DNA of 64,000 nucleotides from an uncultured Clostridium sp. (GCA_902493795.1 CABUQZ010000001.1:62001-126000), one strand, 5' to 3'; counted from the first letter of the stretch, positions 10,401 through 18,742 are shown. Notes: generated from the letters alone by a model not told the origin. Made by a program: numbers and translations.

Positions 10401-11624
10401 AGCAGCTTCATAATGAGCCATTGTCTCTATTTCACTAATATCAAGATTAAACGCTGTTTTAATAAGCATTTCACCATAACCAGTTGAACCACTTTGCCTA
10501 ATAATAACTTTAGGAGGAAGTTTACTATATAAATCAAGGATCATTTCCTTAGCAGTATCATAAGGAGTACCTTTATTGCTTTGATAATTTTCATATAGTA
10601 ATTCCCCATCACTACTTATCAAAACAACCTTACAAGTTGTACTTCCAGCATCTATTCCTACAAATGCATCTCCAACATAACTATTTAAATCTCTTTTCTT
10701 AATTGAGGACTTTTTATGACGTTTTAAAAACTTTTCATAATCTTTATTATCTTTAAATAATGCTGGTAAATTATTAGATTCCTCTTCTTTAAAAGACTCT
10801 AGTTTTTCCTGTATTTTTTTAAATTCTTTAATATCAAATACATTTTTCTTTTCTTTATCAAGTATTGCACCAATACACACAAAAACTTTTGTATCGATAT
10901 TAGGGTTAACCACTTCATCATCATTTAAGTTCAAAGTACTAATAAATCTATCTTTTAAACTAGATAAATAAGTAAGAGGTCCTCCCAAAAATATAACATT
11001 ACCCTTTATTGGCTTACCACAAGCAAGTCCACTTATTGTTTGGTTAACAACTGCTTGCATTATAGAAAGAGCTACATCTTCTTTTTTAGCTCCTTCATTT
11101 AAAAGAGGTTGAACATCTGCTTTTGCAAACACCCCACAACGAGAAGCTATTGGGTAAATTGTTTTACCATTCTTAGCTAAATCATTAAGTCCTTCTGTTG
11201 TTGTATTCAAAAGTACTGCCATTTGATCCAAAAAAGAACCTGTTCCACCAGCACAAGAACCATTCATTCTTTGTTCTATTGTTTGATCAAAATATATAAT
11301 TTTAGCATCTTCCCCACCAAGCTCAATACACACATCAGTTTGAGGAACAAATTCCATAATAGCATTCTTACATGCAATTACTTCTTGAACAAAGTTAACA
11401 TCCAAAAACTTAGCAAGTGCAATAGCACCACTACCAGTCATTGTTAATGTATAATTGTAACCTTTAAACTTTTCCATAATTTCAGAAAACAAAGTAAAAA
11501 TTGTTTTCTTAGTATCTGAAAAATGTCTTCTATATTCACAAAATAAAATATTATTTTCTTTATCCATTACAACTGCTTTAACAGTAGTTGAACCAACATC
11601 TAATCCTATATTTACTACTTTCAT
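7413..11624 (-). CDS. Acyl-CoA dehydratase activase-related fusion protein (HgdC/BadF type, DUF2229)
   Basis: A 1403-residue protein related to the ATP-driven activators of 2-hydroxyacyl-CoA dehydratases and benzoyl-CoA reductases. Two ASKHA ATPase halves are visible: GLDVGSTTVKAVV near residue 6 and GIDAGSTTCKVVL near 325, each followed by a Gly/Cys cluster (NGSCAGGTGSF and ACSSGCGSF) that in HgdC holds the inter-subunit 4Fe-4S cluster. After about 620 comes CQGCENHC, then DUF2229/dehydratase-like domains with further cysteines (CYPAKLVHG, DACYPAI, GGGCRATNY). Such giant fusions are widespread in anaerobic Firmicutes but their substrate is unknown. Start chosen for GGTGGTAAT upstream; an in-frame start at 11657 is less likely. 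It interrupts the usual mnmE-mnmG adjacency. It implies an anaerobe (inference). Confidence 0.88.
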   Translation of the reverse strand: MKVVNIGLDVGSTTVKAVVMDKENNILFCEYRRHFSDTKKTIFTLFSEIMEKFKGYNYTLTMTGSGAIALAKFLDVNFVQEVIACKNAIMEFVPQTDVCIELGGEDAKIIYFDQTIEQRMNGSCAGGTGSFLDQMAVLLNTTTEGLNDLAKNGKTIYPIASRCGVFAKADVQPLLNEGAKKEDVALSIMQAVVNQTISGLACGKPIKGNVIFLGGPLTYLSSLKDRFISTLNLNDDEVVNPNIDTKVFVCIGAILDKEKKNVFDIKEFKKIQEKLESFKEEESNNLPALFKDNKDYEKFLKRHKKSSIKKRDLNSYVGDAFVGIDAGSTTCKVVLISSDGELLYENYQSNKGTPYDTAKEMILDLYSKLPPKVIIRQSGSTGYGEMLIKTAFNLDISEIETMAHYEAANYFLPGVESIIDIGGQDMKYIRIKDGAVNSIMLNEACSSGCGSFIETLAKSLGMTVNDFVDLAVKSKSPIDLGSRCTVFMNSKIKQTQKEGRPLGDIFAGLSYSVIRNAIQKVMKIRDMTTLGEKIVVQGGTFLNDAVLKAFENITHKEVIRPDIAGLMGAYGVALIALDNFNKYDDKDIVSSMLSKEELLNQKVKTTNTRCQGCENHCALTINMFDKKRFISGNRCERGSGNNGSSSTLPNMYAWKYDRLFDYKPIEDAPRGEIGIPRVLNMYEDYPLWFTIFTNLGFKVVISDHSNRRIYESGIESMPSESVCYPAKLVHGHIINLINKGVKTIFYPCLMYERSEFDNSDNHYNCPIVTSYSEAIKLNVEDIEKNNITYINPFLPIEQEKLVLRLLEIPEFKKYKFKKSEVKKAVALGFKEQEKFKKDVQDKGEEFLEYILKHNEKAIVLAGRPYHLDKEVNHGIDTMINSLGLAVLSEDSICHLSKIKSKMRVMNQWEYHARIFNTCDVVSRYDNLELVNLNSFGCGLDAIVTDQAEEILRFNNKLFTTIKIDEVNNLGTAKIRIRSLIASMNKRQNDKEYETYSYQKNTFSEADKKHILLFPDVSQFHMPLLGATLLSQGYKPVYLKETTEEMIETGLKYVNNDACYPAIIVIGQLVHTLLSGKYDVNNTSVILTQTGGGCRATNYIGLIRKALVDAGLPQVSVMSLNFSGLEKDQAFHLNISLINKLLQAVSYGDLLMKLSYATRPYEVNKGETNRVYDELEKMCEESLYHGKFKEYKKNINKIVKRFSEIEIEDKKLPKVGIVGEILIKYHTFGNDHLVDKLEKEGVEVCAPELMGFVKYCAYNSLIKDKLFKTGSFYSYLCKKMLEIIHLYEKPIDKALEGTRFRKSVDIYKLADNVEGILSVGNQTGEGWFLTGEMVELIKEGINNIVCVQPFACLPNHIVGKAVIKKVRKLYPDSNIVAIDYDPGASHTNQVNRIKLMLTVAKEKE

Positions 11625-11714
11625 ATAAATTACCACCGATAAAAATAATAGTAACACTATTTAAAATTAAATGCAATTTATGAATTTTTTTCCCATAATT
11701 TTCCAAAACTGCAA

Positions 11715-13070
11715 TTACTTACCTAAACAGAACTGACTAAATAGCTGATCTATTAATTCATCACTATAGTTTTCTCCAAGAATTTCACCAAGTTTAGTCC
11801 AAATTCTTTTAATATCTATAGCAACTAAATCAACAGGAACATTGTTGCTTATACCATTTTCAACATCAGATAATATAGGTAAGCACTCTTTAGCAAGAGT
11901 TATTTGTCTTGCATTTGTTAGAATTTCAACATCAGAACTTCCTATTTCTTCTAGGTTAAATAATTCAATAATCTTATTTTTTAATGATTCAATACCATCA
12001 AGTGAAACTGTATCAGTATAAATAACATTTTTTAAATTTGTTACATCACTTTCTATTTTACTTTCTAAGTCTTTTTTATTAATTACTGTAATATACTTTT
12101 TATCACCAATCATATCGATTAATTTATAATCGTCACCAGTTAGCTTTTCATTATTATTTAAAACAAGTAGGACTAAATCTGCTTTACTAATTTCTTTAAT
12201 ACTCTTTTCGACACCAAATTTTTCTACAACATCATCAGTATCTCTAATTCCTGCTGTGTCAATAAAATTAAGTAGAATGCCATTAAGTGTTATGCTTCCT
12301 TCAACTACATCTCTAGTTGTACCAGCTATTTCTGTAACAATTGCTTTATTTTCTCCTAAAAGACAATTTAAAATACTACTCTTTCCTACATTTGGACGTC
12401 CTACAATAGCTAGATTAATACCTTCTTTAATAATTTTTCTTGTTTCACTTTCCTTAATTATAGAGCTAATTGATTCTTTCATAGAAGCTACCCTACTCTT
12501 TATATCATTAATAGTAACTGTTTCAATATCTTCATATTCTGGATAATCTATATTAACTTCTACATTAGCAAGTAATTCAAGTAATTCCTGTCTAAATTTT
12601 CTAATTACACCAGTAAGTCTTCCCTCTAATTGTTTCATAGATTGTTCTCTTGCTTTATCAGTTTTAGAATTAACTATATCCATAACTGCCTCAGCTTCTA
12701 CTAAATCTATTCTCCCATTTAAAAATGCTCTTTTGGTAAACTCCCCTTTTTCAGCAAGTCTAGCCCCATTAAGTACCATAATTTCAAGTATTTTATTAGT
12801 TGAAGCAATACCACCATGACAATTTATTTCTACAACATCTTCCCTTGTATATGTCTTTGGTGCTTTCATAACGCTTACTAAAACCTGGTCTATTTTAACG
12901 TCATCTTGTACAATATATCCAAAATTAATAGTATGACTATCTACTTTAGTTAAGTCTTTGCCACTAAAACATTTATTAACTAACTCAATACACCCATTAC
13001 CAGTTAATCTAATAATTGATATAGCACCCTTCCCTAATGCTGTAGATATAGCTACAATAATATCATTCAT
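11715..13070 (-). CDS. mnmE: tRNA modification GTPase MnmE (TrmE)
   Basis: Potassium-activated GTPase partnering MnmG in wobble uridine modification. The N-terminal formyl-THF-binding domain is followed by a G domain at about 215-375 with GRPNVGKSS (G1), TTRDVVEG (G2), DTAGIRDT (G3) and NKKD (G4). The chain ends in CLGK, where the C-terminal Cys of the family's CIGK motif is kept. 451 residues is normal. Ribosome site GGGAGTGAT precedes ATG 13070. It follows jag, as in Bacillus, but a terminator lies between them. Confidence 0.96.
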   Translation of the reverse strand: MNDIIVAISTALGKGAISIIRLTGNGCIELVNKCFSGKDLTKVDSHTINFGYIVQDDVKIDQVLVSVMKAPKTYTREDVVEINCHGGIASTNKILEIMVLNGARLAEKGEFTKRAFLNGRIDLVEAEAVMDIVNSKTDKAREQSMKQLEGRLTGVIRKFRQELLELLANVEVNIDYPEYEDIETVTINDIKSRVASMKESISSIIKESETRKIIKEGINLAIVGRPNVGKSSILNCLLGENKAIVTEIAGTTRDVVEGSITLNGILLNFIDTAGIRDTDDVVEKFGVEKSIKEISKADLVLLVLNNNEKLTGDDYKLIDMIGDKKYITVINKKDLESKIESDVTNLKNVIYTDTVSLDGIESLKNKIIELFNLEEIGSSDVEILTNARQITLAKECLPILSDVENGISNNVPVDLVAIDIKRIWTKLGEILGENYSDELIDQLFSQFCLGK

Positions 13071-13086
13071 ATAATCACTCCCTTAA

Positions 13087-13109
13087 AGAAAAAAGGACTT
13101 CACGTCCTT
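13087..13109 (-). terminator. Rho-independent terminator after jag
   Basis: On the minus strand AAGGAC-gtgaa-GTCCTT is followed by a T run, right after the jag stop codon. Confidence 0.85.
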
Positions 13110-13722
13110 AATCATTTCTAACTTTAATGACAACACATCTATTAGGTTCTTCGCCAATACTTTCTGTATAAACATAACGATCATCATTTAATGCATTGTG
13201 TATTATTCTTCTTTCATATGAGTTCATTGGATCAAGTTTAACTTCTATTTTACTTTTGGCAACTTCTCTTCCTATTTGCTTTGCCATTCTTTCTAAATTT
13301 TTCTGTTGTTTTAATTTGTATTCACCAACATCTAAGTTAAATTTGTAAAATCTTCCAATTTCATTTTGAACAATTTGTTTAACAATAACACTAAGAGCAC
13401 TCATATTTTTTCCATCTCTACCAATTAGTAAGTTATTATTGCTACTATTAAGTGTTAAATTTAATATTCCATCTCTTACTTTAGATTCGATTTGAGCATC
13501 ACTAAATCCCATATCTTTTACTAATTTTAATACTGTCTCTTTTATAAACTTATTAATATCTTCTTTCTTAGTAACAGAAACTTCATATTTTTTTCCTTTA
13601 AATAACCCACTTTTTTGTTCTTTAACATCGTAGAAAATTTCTTCTTTTGTTACATTTAATTCATTCAATGCACTTTCAAGTGCTTCTTCCTCTGTTTTCC
13701 CAGAAAATACGTACTTCTCCAT
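13108..13722 (-). CDS. jag: RNA-binding protein Jag/KhpB (Jag_N-KH-R3H)
   Basis: RNA-binding protein that works with KhpA in Firmicutes and affects cell elongation and division. The N-terminal Jag_N region covers about residues 1-55 (GKTEEEALESALNELN), a KH domain with the GRDGKN loop sits near 100, and the C-terminal R3H domain has DPMNSYERRIIHNAL with the R-x3-H spacing (R-R-I-I-H). 204 residues is typical. It starts 2 bases beyond the yidC stop, the invariant yidC-jag pairing. Confidence 0.93.
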   Translation of the reverse strand: MEKYVFSGKTEEEALESALNELNVTKEEIFYDVKEQKSGLFKGKKYEVSVTKKEDINKFIKETVLKLVKDMGFSDAQIESKVRDGILNLTLNSSNNNLLIGRDGKNMSALSVIVKQIVQNEIGRFYKFNLDVGEYKLKQQKNLERMAKQIGREVAKSKIEVKLDPMNSYERRIIHNALNDDRYVYTESIGEEPNRCVVIKVRND

Positions 13723-13724
13723 AT

Positions 13725-14648
13725 TTATACCTTCTCTTTCTTCATCTTAACTATCATATTTTGAACAACTGTAAATAAGTTTGTTGTAATCCAATATATA
13801 TTTAAAGCTGACGTCATGAAAATTGAAGTAAACAATATTAAGAAAAACATAAATCTAGACATCATCTTCATACTTTGATCACTAGGATTAGATGAAGAAT
13901 TCATCTTTAATGAGAAATATGTAGTAGCACCAACTACTATAATAAGAACTAAATATAATAAGTTACCACCTTTTATTCCAGTAAATGGTGTTGTTCCAAG
14001 TTGTAGACCTAATAAATGTTCCTCAAATATAGCAGGTACCCTATTTATTGCTTCTAAAAATCCTATAAATAAAGGTATTTGTATGAAAGCGAACAAGCAA
14101 CCAGAAATAGGATTAATATTATACTTTTTATAAATCATTGCCATTTCATTTGATTTTTTCATCATTGAAGCTTGATCTGTTTTTCCTTGATACTTCTTCT
14201 CTAGCCTATCTAACTCTGGCTTAGCATCTTTCATCAATTCAGATTGCATTGCTGTTTTTCTAGTTAATGGATATGCTATTAATCTAATTATCAAACTAGT
14301 AATTATTAAACCAATTCCATAATCTTTAAAGATATTACCTAATTGAATAATAACCCATGCAAGTGGCTTAACTATTCCACTAGACCATAATCCATCATAT
14401 CCTCCACTACCTATTGAAAAATTCTTACATACAGGTAGTTCATCAATATTCTTATTATTATCTATATAAAGTTTTCTTACTTCTTCATCCTCTGGCTGAC
14501 ACAAAATATTTTCTGTTAAACTTTGACCTGTTGTAGGATTAGTAACAACCTTACTGTTTTTATCCTCTAATTGTTTTGTACAACCAGTTAGTAAAAATAC
14601 TCCTATTAAAATAACAAATATTTTAGCTATGTTTTTTCTATCTTTCAT
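13725..14648 (-). CDS. yidC: Membrane protein insertase YidC (SpoIIIJ/OxaA type)
   Basis: Inserts proteins into the membrane alone or with SecYEG; the Bacillus homologue SpoIIIJ also supports SpoIIIAE insertion during engulfment. It begins with a lipoprotein signal peptide ending in LLTGC (cysteine about residue 23), as in Gram-positive YidC. Five hydrophobic segments follow, the first with the conserved Arg (ITSLIIRLIAYPLTRK) that forms the hydrophilic groove. A longer ~55-residue extracellular stretch with three cysteines lies between the lipid anchor and the first segment. 307 residues. Overlaps the end of rnpA by 4 bases. Confidence 0.94.
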   Translation of the reverse strand: MKDRKNIAKIFVILIGVFLLTGCTKQLEDKNSKVVTNPTTGQSLTENILCQPEDEEVRKLYIDNNKNIDELPVCKNFSIGSGGYDGLWSSGIVKPLAWVIIQLGNIFKDYGIGLIITSLIIRLIAYPLTRKTAMQSELMKDAKPELDRLEKKYQGKTDQASMMKKSNEMAMIYKKYNINPISGCLFAFIQIPLFIGFLEAINRVPAIFEEHLLGLQLGTTPFTGIKGGNLLYLVLIIVVGATTYFSLKMNSSSNPSDQSMKMMSRFMFFLILFTSIFMTSALNIYWITTNLFTVVQNMIVKMKKEKV

Positions 14649-14983
14649 TTTTTCTCCTTAAATTTTTGAATTCTTTCCAATAAAGACAAAAAATCTTTAT
14701 CTTTAGTAGAAAAATCTACACTTCCATTCCTAATTATTATAATATAATCATAGCCTTTTTGGTAGTATTTTTTATATTTATCAATTATAAAGCGTAATTG
14801 CCTTTTATATTTATTTCTATTAACTGCGTTACCAAGTTTTTTACTAACAGATATTCCAAACCTGTAATAATCACGTTTATTATCCTTATAATATATAACA
14901 TAACTATTATTTTTAAAAAAATGACCATTATGAATAACATCAGAAAATTCAAAATTTTTCTTAACTGTATGATATCTATCCAT
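14645..14983 (-). CDS. rnpA: Ribonuclease P protein component
   Basis: Protein subunit that with the RNase P RNA trims tRNA 5' leaders. The RNR signature is seen as KKLGNAVNRNKYKRQLR at about residues 51-67, with the N-terminal F-x-x-V helix before it. 112 residues. ATG 14983 is preceded by AGAGGTGATC; upstream in-frame codons would run into the terminator. It lies between rpmH and yidC as in nearly all Firmicutes, but a terminator separates it from rpmH. Confidence 0.94.
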   Translation of the reverse strand: MDRYHTVKKNFEFSDVIHNGHFFKNNSYVIYYKDNKRDYYRFGISVSKKLGNAVNRNKYKRQLRFIIDKYKKYYQKGYDYIIIIRNGSVDFSTKDKDFLSLLERIQKFKEKK

Positions 14984-15001
14984 AATGATCACCTCTTTTA
15001 A

Positions 15002-15025
15002 CAAAAAAGCCACTGATTACAGTGG
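15002..15025 (-). terminator. Terminator between rpmH and rnpA
   Basis: On the minus strand CCACTG-taat-CAGTGG-C is followed by six T. It would cut most rpmH transcripts before rnpA, an attenuation arrangement giving more L34 than RnpA (inference). Confidence 0.85.
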
Positions 15026-15029
15026 AATT

Positions 15030-15149
15030 TTAAACTAATTTTTTGCGTCCTTTACTTCTTCTATTATTTAAAACTTTTGTCTTTTTACGAGCAAAGAATC
15101 CGTGTTTTTTAGCTTTTTTTCTATTATTTGGTTGATAAGTTCTTTTCAC
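15030..15149 (-). CDS. rpmH: 50S ribosomal protein L34, unusually short
   Basis: Begins MKRTYQPNNRKK and ends RRSKGRKKLV, unmistakable L34. GTG start with GGAGGTG seven bases upstream. At 39 residues it is about five shorter than the usual 44: the stretch normally reading like MATKNGRRVLARRR is reduced to KKTKVLNNRR, so the conserved NGRR turn is gone while both ends are intact. The frame is open throughout, so this is not a frameshift. It is driven by a perfect consensus promoter at 15179-15207. Confidence 0.93.
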   Translation of the reverse strand: MKRTYQPNNRKKAKKHGFFARKKTKVLNNRRSKGRKKLV

Positions 15150-15178
15150 AATTCCACCTCCAAACTAAAATCGACATT

Positions 15179-15207
15179 ATTATAATAAGGAAATAACAAA
15201 ATGTCAA
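15179..15207 (-). promoter_or_regulatory. Consensus sigma-A promoter of rpmH
   Basis: On the minus strand TTGACA (15207-15202), 17-base spacer, TATAAT (15184-15179). A perfect match with optimal spacing, firing away from oriC into rpmH. Confidence 0.9.
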
Positions 15208-15239
15208 TTAAAATAATATCATTAAAATAATTATGATGC

Positions 15240-15445
15240 AACAAAAAAATACAAATTTCCACATTATTCACAACCCTGTGTATAAATATACGTAAAGTTA
15301 TTCACATAATTAACAAACATGTTGAAAACTTAATAACATCCTGTGATTTAAAATTTGTGGAAAAAGTGGAAAACTCATATTTTACATATAAATAAAAGGT
15401 TTTACCTATGGATAACTTAGTGTATAACTTATGGATAACTATTTT
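15240..15445. other. oriC: oriC, DnaA-box cluster upstream of dnaA
   Basis: The 372-base gap between rpmH and dnaA holds six 9-mers one base off the DnaA box TTATCCACA on either strand: 15264-15272, 15277-15285, 15298-15306, 15356-15364, 15407-15415 and 15430-15438. None is a perfect match. Gene direction switches here from minus to plus. With the boxes after dnaA (16913-16983) this forms the bipartite origin known from Bacillus. No open frame in it looks real. Confidence 0.85.
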
Positions 15446-15521
15446 TTGATTTTTTCTCTTTCTTTTTTTGCACAATTGGTCTACAATATTTGTTGTATTT
15501 TGACAGGGGGCTTGATAAAGA

Positions 15522-16904
15522 ATGAACAACAATTCTATACTTTGGACAAAGATTCTTGAAAAGATCAAAAGTGAAATCAATTCTTTATCTTTTCAAACAT
15601 GGTTTGAAGAAACCACTTTGTACGATTTTAGTAACGGAGTAGCGAAGATAATTGTTCCTTATGCATTACACAAGGACCACTTAGCAAATAACTACAAAAA
15701 GCTTATAACTTCATGTTTTATTGAAGAAATAGGGGAACCAGTTGAACTTGAATTCCTAATCCAAGAGGAAATAGAAGAGCAAGATGAACTCCTAAATGAA
15801 CCAGAAATAAAGTTAGATTTTAATGACAATATATATAAGGATGTCAAAGATACTAATTTTGAATCACATTTGGATAAAAAATACACATTCGAAAACTTTG
15901 TAGTAGGAAATACTAACAAATTTGCCCATGCAGCAGCACTTGCAGTAGCAGAAAAACCTGGAACTATGTATAATCCTCTGTTTATATATGGAAATAGTGG
16001 GTTAGGGAAGACCCATTTGATGCATGCAATAGGAAATTACATAGAAAAGAACTCAAATAAAAAAGTTTTATATATAACAAGTGAGACTTTTGTAAATGAT
16101 TTCATTGAAATTACAAGGAAAAAAGAAGAAAAAAGTAATTTTGAAAACATTGATTTCTTTAAGAAAAAATATAGAGATATAGATGTTCTAATTGTTGATG
16201 ATATTCAGTTTTTAGCTAAAAAGAATGAATCTCAAAAAGAATTTTTCCATACATTTAACAACTTATATGGTGATGATAAACAAATAATCATATCTTCAGA
16301 TAGATCGCCAAATGACTTGAAAATATTTGAGGATAGGTTAAGAACAAGATTCAATTGGGGATTACCAGTTAATATTTATCCACCAGATTTTGACTTAAAA
16401 GTTGCTATATTAAAGAAAAGAATAGCAGCAGAAGCCATGAATACTGATATACCTGATAATGTTATAGAATATATGGCATCAAATATAGGAACAGACATAA
16501 GAAGTTTGGAAGCTAGTCTGAATAGATTGTTTGCATATTCAACAATGATGGGAGCAGATATAACACTAGATTTAGCAATAGAAGCCCTAAAAGACTATAT
16601 AAATGCTGGATTTAGTGAAAAAAATGACGTAGGAAAAATCCAAAAATTAGTAGCAGATTACTTTAAAGTATCAATTGATGACCTAAAATCTAAGAAAAGA
16701 AACGCTGATTTAGCATTTCCAAGACAAATTGCTATGTATCTCTGTAGAAAACATACTGATGAATCTTTTCCTAAGATAGGGCTAGAGTTTGGTGGAAAAG
16801 ACCATACAACTGTTATGCACTCTTGTTACAAGATAGAAAAAGAGATAAAAAATAACAAAAATTTAGCTGAAGAAATTGATAAACTTGAAAAAGAATTACA
16901 TTAA
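15522..16904 (+). CDS. dnaA: Chromosomal replication initiator DnaA
   Basis: AAA+ initiator that opens oriC and loads helicase. Domain I is at the N-terminus (about 1-75), an acidic linker follows, Walker A GNSGLGKTH is at about 155 and Walker B VLIVDDIQFL at about 225. Domain IV at the C-terminus has the DnaA signature with GGKDHTTVMHSC, which reads the DnaA box. 460 residues, normal. AGGGGG ribosome site upstream. First gene of the rightward arm; boxes on both sides suggest autoregulation. Confidence 0.97.
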   Translation: MNNNSILWTKILEKIKSEINSLSFQTWFEETTLYDFSNGVAKIIVPYALHKDHLANNYKKLITSCFIEEIGEPVELEFLIQEEIEEQDELLNEPEIKLDFNDNIYKDVKDTNFESHLDKKYTFENFVVGNTNKFAHAAALAVAEKPGTMYNPLFIYGNSGLGKTHLMHAIGNYIEKNSNKKVLYITSETFVNDFIEITRKKEEKSNFENIDFFKKKYRDIDVLIVDDIQFLAKKNESQKEFFHTFNNLYGDDKQIIISSDRSPNDLKIFEDRLRTRFNWGLPVNIYPPDFDLKVAILKKRIAAEAMNTDIPDNVIEYMASNIGTDIRSLEASLNRLFAYSTMMGADITLDLAIEALKDYINAGFSEKNDVGKIQKLVADYFKVSIDDLKSKKRNADLAFPRQIAMYLCRKHTDESFPKIGLEFGGKDHTTVMHSCYKIEKEIKNNKNLAEEIDKLEKELH

Positions 16905-17033
16905 TTAACAAGTTATCAACAAGAATGTTAATAAAAAAATTGCTAAAATGTCGTAAAATCAAGAATTTTGAAAGTTATACACAATATTCACTTCAATAAT
17001 ATAAATAATATATAAAAAGAAAGAGGTAATAAT
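16905..17033. other. dnaA-dnaN intergenic part of oriC (probable unwinding region)
   Basis: Contains DnaA-like boxes TTATCAACA (16913-16921) and TTATACACA (16975-16983), each one base off consensus, followed by an AT-only tract around 16995-17018. In Bacillus the unwinding element is in this same gap, so it probably is here too (inference). Confidence 0.65.
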
Positions 17034-18164
17034 ATGAAATTAAAAATAAAAAAAGATTTATTATTAGAAAATTTAAACAAAGTATCAAAAGCAATATCAA
17101 CAAAAAATTTAATACCAACTTTAGCAGGAATAAAGTTTGATCTTACAAAACAAGGATTAACTTTAACAGCATCTAATAATGATATTACAATCCAAAAATT
17201 TATTAAAATAGAAAAAGATAACATAAATGTGGATAAAGAAGGAGTAGCAATACTTCAAGGAAAAGATATATTAGATATAGTAAGAGTAATTCCTGAAGAA
17301 GAGATTAACATAGAAGTATTTGATGAATCAAAAGTACTAATATATACAGATGATGAAAAAATAAAATATGACTTAAATGTTATTAATAAAAATGATTATC
17401 CTAATGTTGATTTAGAAAAAAGTGACAATTATATCACAATATCTGCAAAAAACTTACTTGATATAGTAAGAGAAACAGCATTTGCAACTTCAAGTGATGA
17501 ATCACGTCCTGTTCTTACAGGTATAAGCTTCAAAATTAATGGAGATTTACTTGAGTGTATAGCAACAGATTCTTATAGATTATCAAGAAAGAATTTAAGA
17601 TTAGACAAAGCTGTTGAAGAAAACTACAATATTATAATTCCAGGAAAAAATATAATTGAATTTTCAAGAATAATAGATAGTAATGAAACAGAAGTCAAAA
17701 TGCATATATTTAACAATAAAGTATTATTTGAAAATGAAGATTTACTATTCCAATCTAGATTAATAAGTGGAAATTATCCACCAACATCTAAATCTATACC
17801 AGAAGAATTTAATTTAACTATTAAGGCTAATTTATCACAATTATATAATGTTATTGAACAAGCAAGTATTTTAACAACAGATAAAGAAAAAAATATCGTT
17901 TCATTATCAACTAAAGACAACTTATTAACAGTAAAATCAGTTTCTAATGAAAAGGGAAAAGCTGAAATGAAAATGAATATAGAAAAAAATAACAACGAAG
18001 AAATAACAATTGCTTTCAGTGCAAAATATATGATGGAAGCTTTAAACGCTTTATCAACAGAAGAAGTGGAAATGTCTTTTGTAGGAGAAGTAAAGCCTAT
18101 AGTTATCAAGAATAACGTTGATGATGGATTACTTCAATTAGTAGTACCAATAAGAACATATTAA
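17034..18164 (+). CDS. dnaN: DNA polymerase III sliding clamp (beta subunit)
   Basis: Ring clamp that tethers DNA polymerase III and repair proteins. Three tandem clamp folds of about 125 residues are present; ATDSYRLSRK near 180 and the C-terminal LVVPIRTY, the end that forms part of the hydrophobic peptide-binding pocket, are typical. 376 residues. Directly follows dnaA, as in nearly all bacteria, with a strong GAGG ribosome site. Confidence 0.96.
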   Translation: MKLKIKKDLLLENLNKVSKAISTKNLIPTLAGIKFDLTKQGLTLTASNNDITIQKFIKIEKDNINVDKEGVAILQGKDILDIVRVIPEEEINIEVFDESKVLIYTDDEKIKYDLNVINKNDYPNVDLEKSDNYITISAKNLLDIVRETAFATSSDESRPVLTGISFKINGDLLECIATDSYRLSRKNLRLDKAVEENYNIIIPGKNIIEFSRIIDSNETEVKMHIFNNKVLFENEDLLFQSRLISGNYPPTSKSIPEEFNLTIKANLSQLYNVIEQASILTTDKEKNIVSLSTKDNLLTVKSVSNEKGKAEMKMNIEKNNNEEITIAFSAKYMMEALNALSTEEVEMSFVGEVKPIVIKNNVDDGLLQLVVPIRTY

Positions 18165-18241
18165 TTACAATTTATTAGATAATTCGACAAATTATTACAA
18201 ACAAGGATGTTAATATATACCTCGTTCAAAGGGGGATATAT

Positions 18242-18700
18242 ATGAACAATTATGAAATTAATGAAGATACGTATGCAATTATTTCACAGAATAGTGGAAA
18301 AACAAGAATAGTAGAAAGAAAATATGAGTTAGATGTGGAAAAAAATGCATACGAAATTATGGATGAAAGCTGTAAATACTATGGAAGTAGCTATAAGGGT
18401 AGAATAGAAGCTGCTAAAGATATTTTAAATTGTAGCTATAAACTGCCAATACTAGTAGAGGAGAGTAGTGCATTAATATTTTTTCCAATTAAGTCTTCTT
18501 TATTAGAAGATTGCTGTTGGATTAATCTTAATAGCATTGATAATATTGAAAAACAGAATAATAAATCTATTGTGACATTTAAAAATGGTAAAAAAGTGAC
18601 CTTTGATATTTCTAAACTTTCACTAGAAAATCAAATTTATAGATCATCTAAATTAGAGTCAATAATTTATAAAAGAAAAAGTGCAAAAAAAAGGGATTAA
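18242..18700 (+). CDS. comK: ComK-family competence transcription factor
   Basis: Resembles B. subtilis ComK, the master activator of DNA-uptake genes that binds paired AT boxes. Matching blocks in order: SCKYYGSSYKGR (about 43-54; ComK SCRFFGSSYAGR), PILVEESSALIFFP (about 74-87), CCWINL, VTFKNGKKVTFDIS, then ENQIYRSSKLES near 130. At 152 residues it lacks the C-terminal ~35 residues of Bacillus ComK, a region involved in tetramer formation and MecA/ClpC control; truncated forms exist in other Firmicutes. It sits between dnaN and recF, where Bacillus has the S4-domain gene yaaA, and has its own strong ribosome site (AGGGGG) and terminator. Family assignment is confident; whether it drives competence is inference. 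Confidence 0.82.
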   Translation: MNNYEINEDTYAIISQNSGKTRIVERKYELDVEKNAYEIMDESCKYYGSSYKGRIEAAKDILNCSYKLPILVEESSALIFFPIKSSLLEDCCWINLNSIDNIEKQNNKSIVTFKNGKKVTFDISKLSLENQIYRSSKLESIIYKRKSAKKRD

Positions 18701-18712
18701 TTCCTTTTTTTT
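18685..18712 (+). terminator. Terminator after comK
   Basis: AAAAAAAAGG-gattaa-TTCCTTTTTTTT hairpin spanning the comK stop region. Confidence 0.8.
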
Positions 18713-18713
18713 A

Positions 18714-18742
18714 TTGGTTTTAGCCTCAAATTATGATATAAT
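18714..18742 (+). promoter_or_regulatory. Promoter of recF-gyrB-gyrA
   Basis: TTGGTT (18714-18719), 17-base spacer, TATAAT (18737-18742). It follows the comK terminator and reads into recF. Confidence 0.75.

Noticed and set aside
15302..15580. Minus-strand open frame across oriC and the dnaA start
   Set aside because: Lies over DnaA boxes, low-complexity product, no ribosome site.
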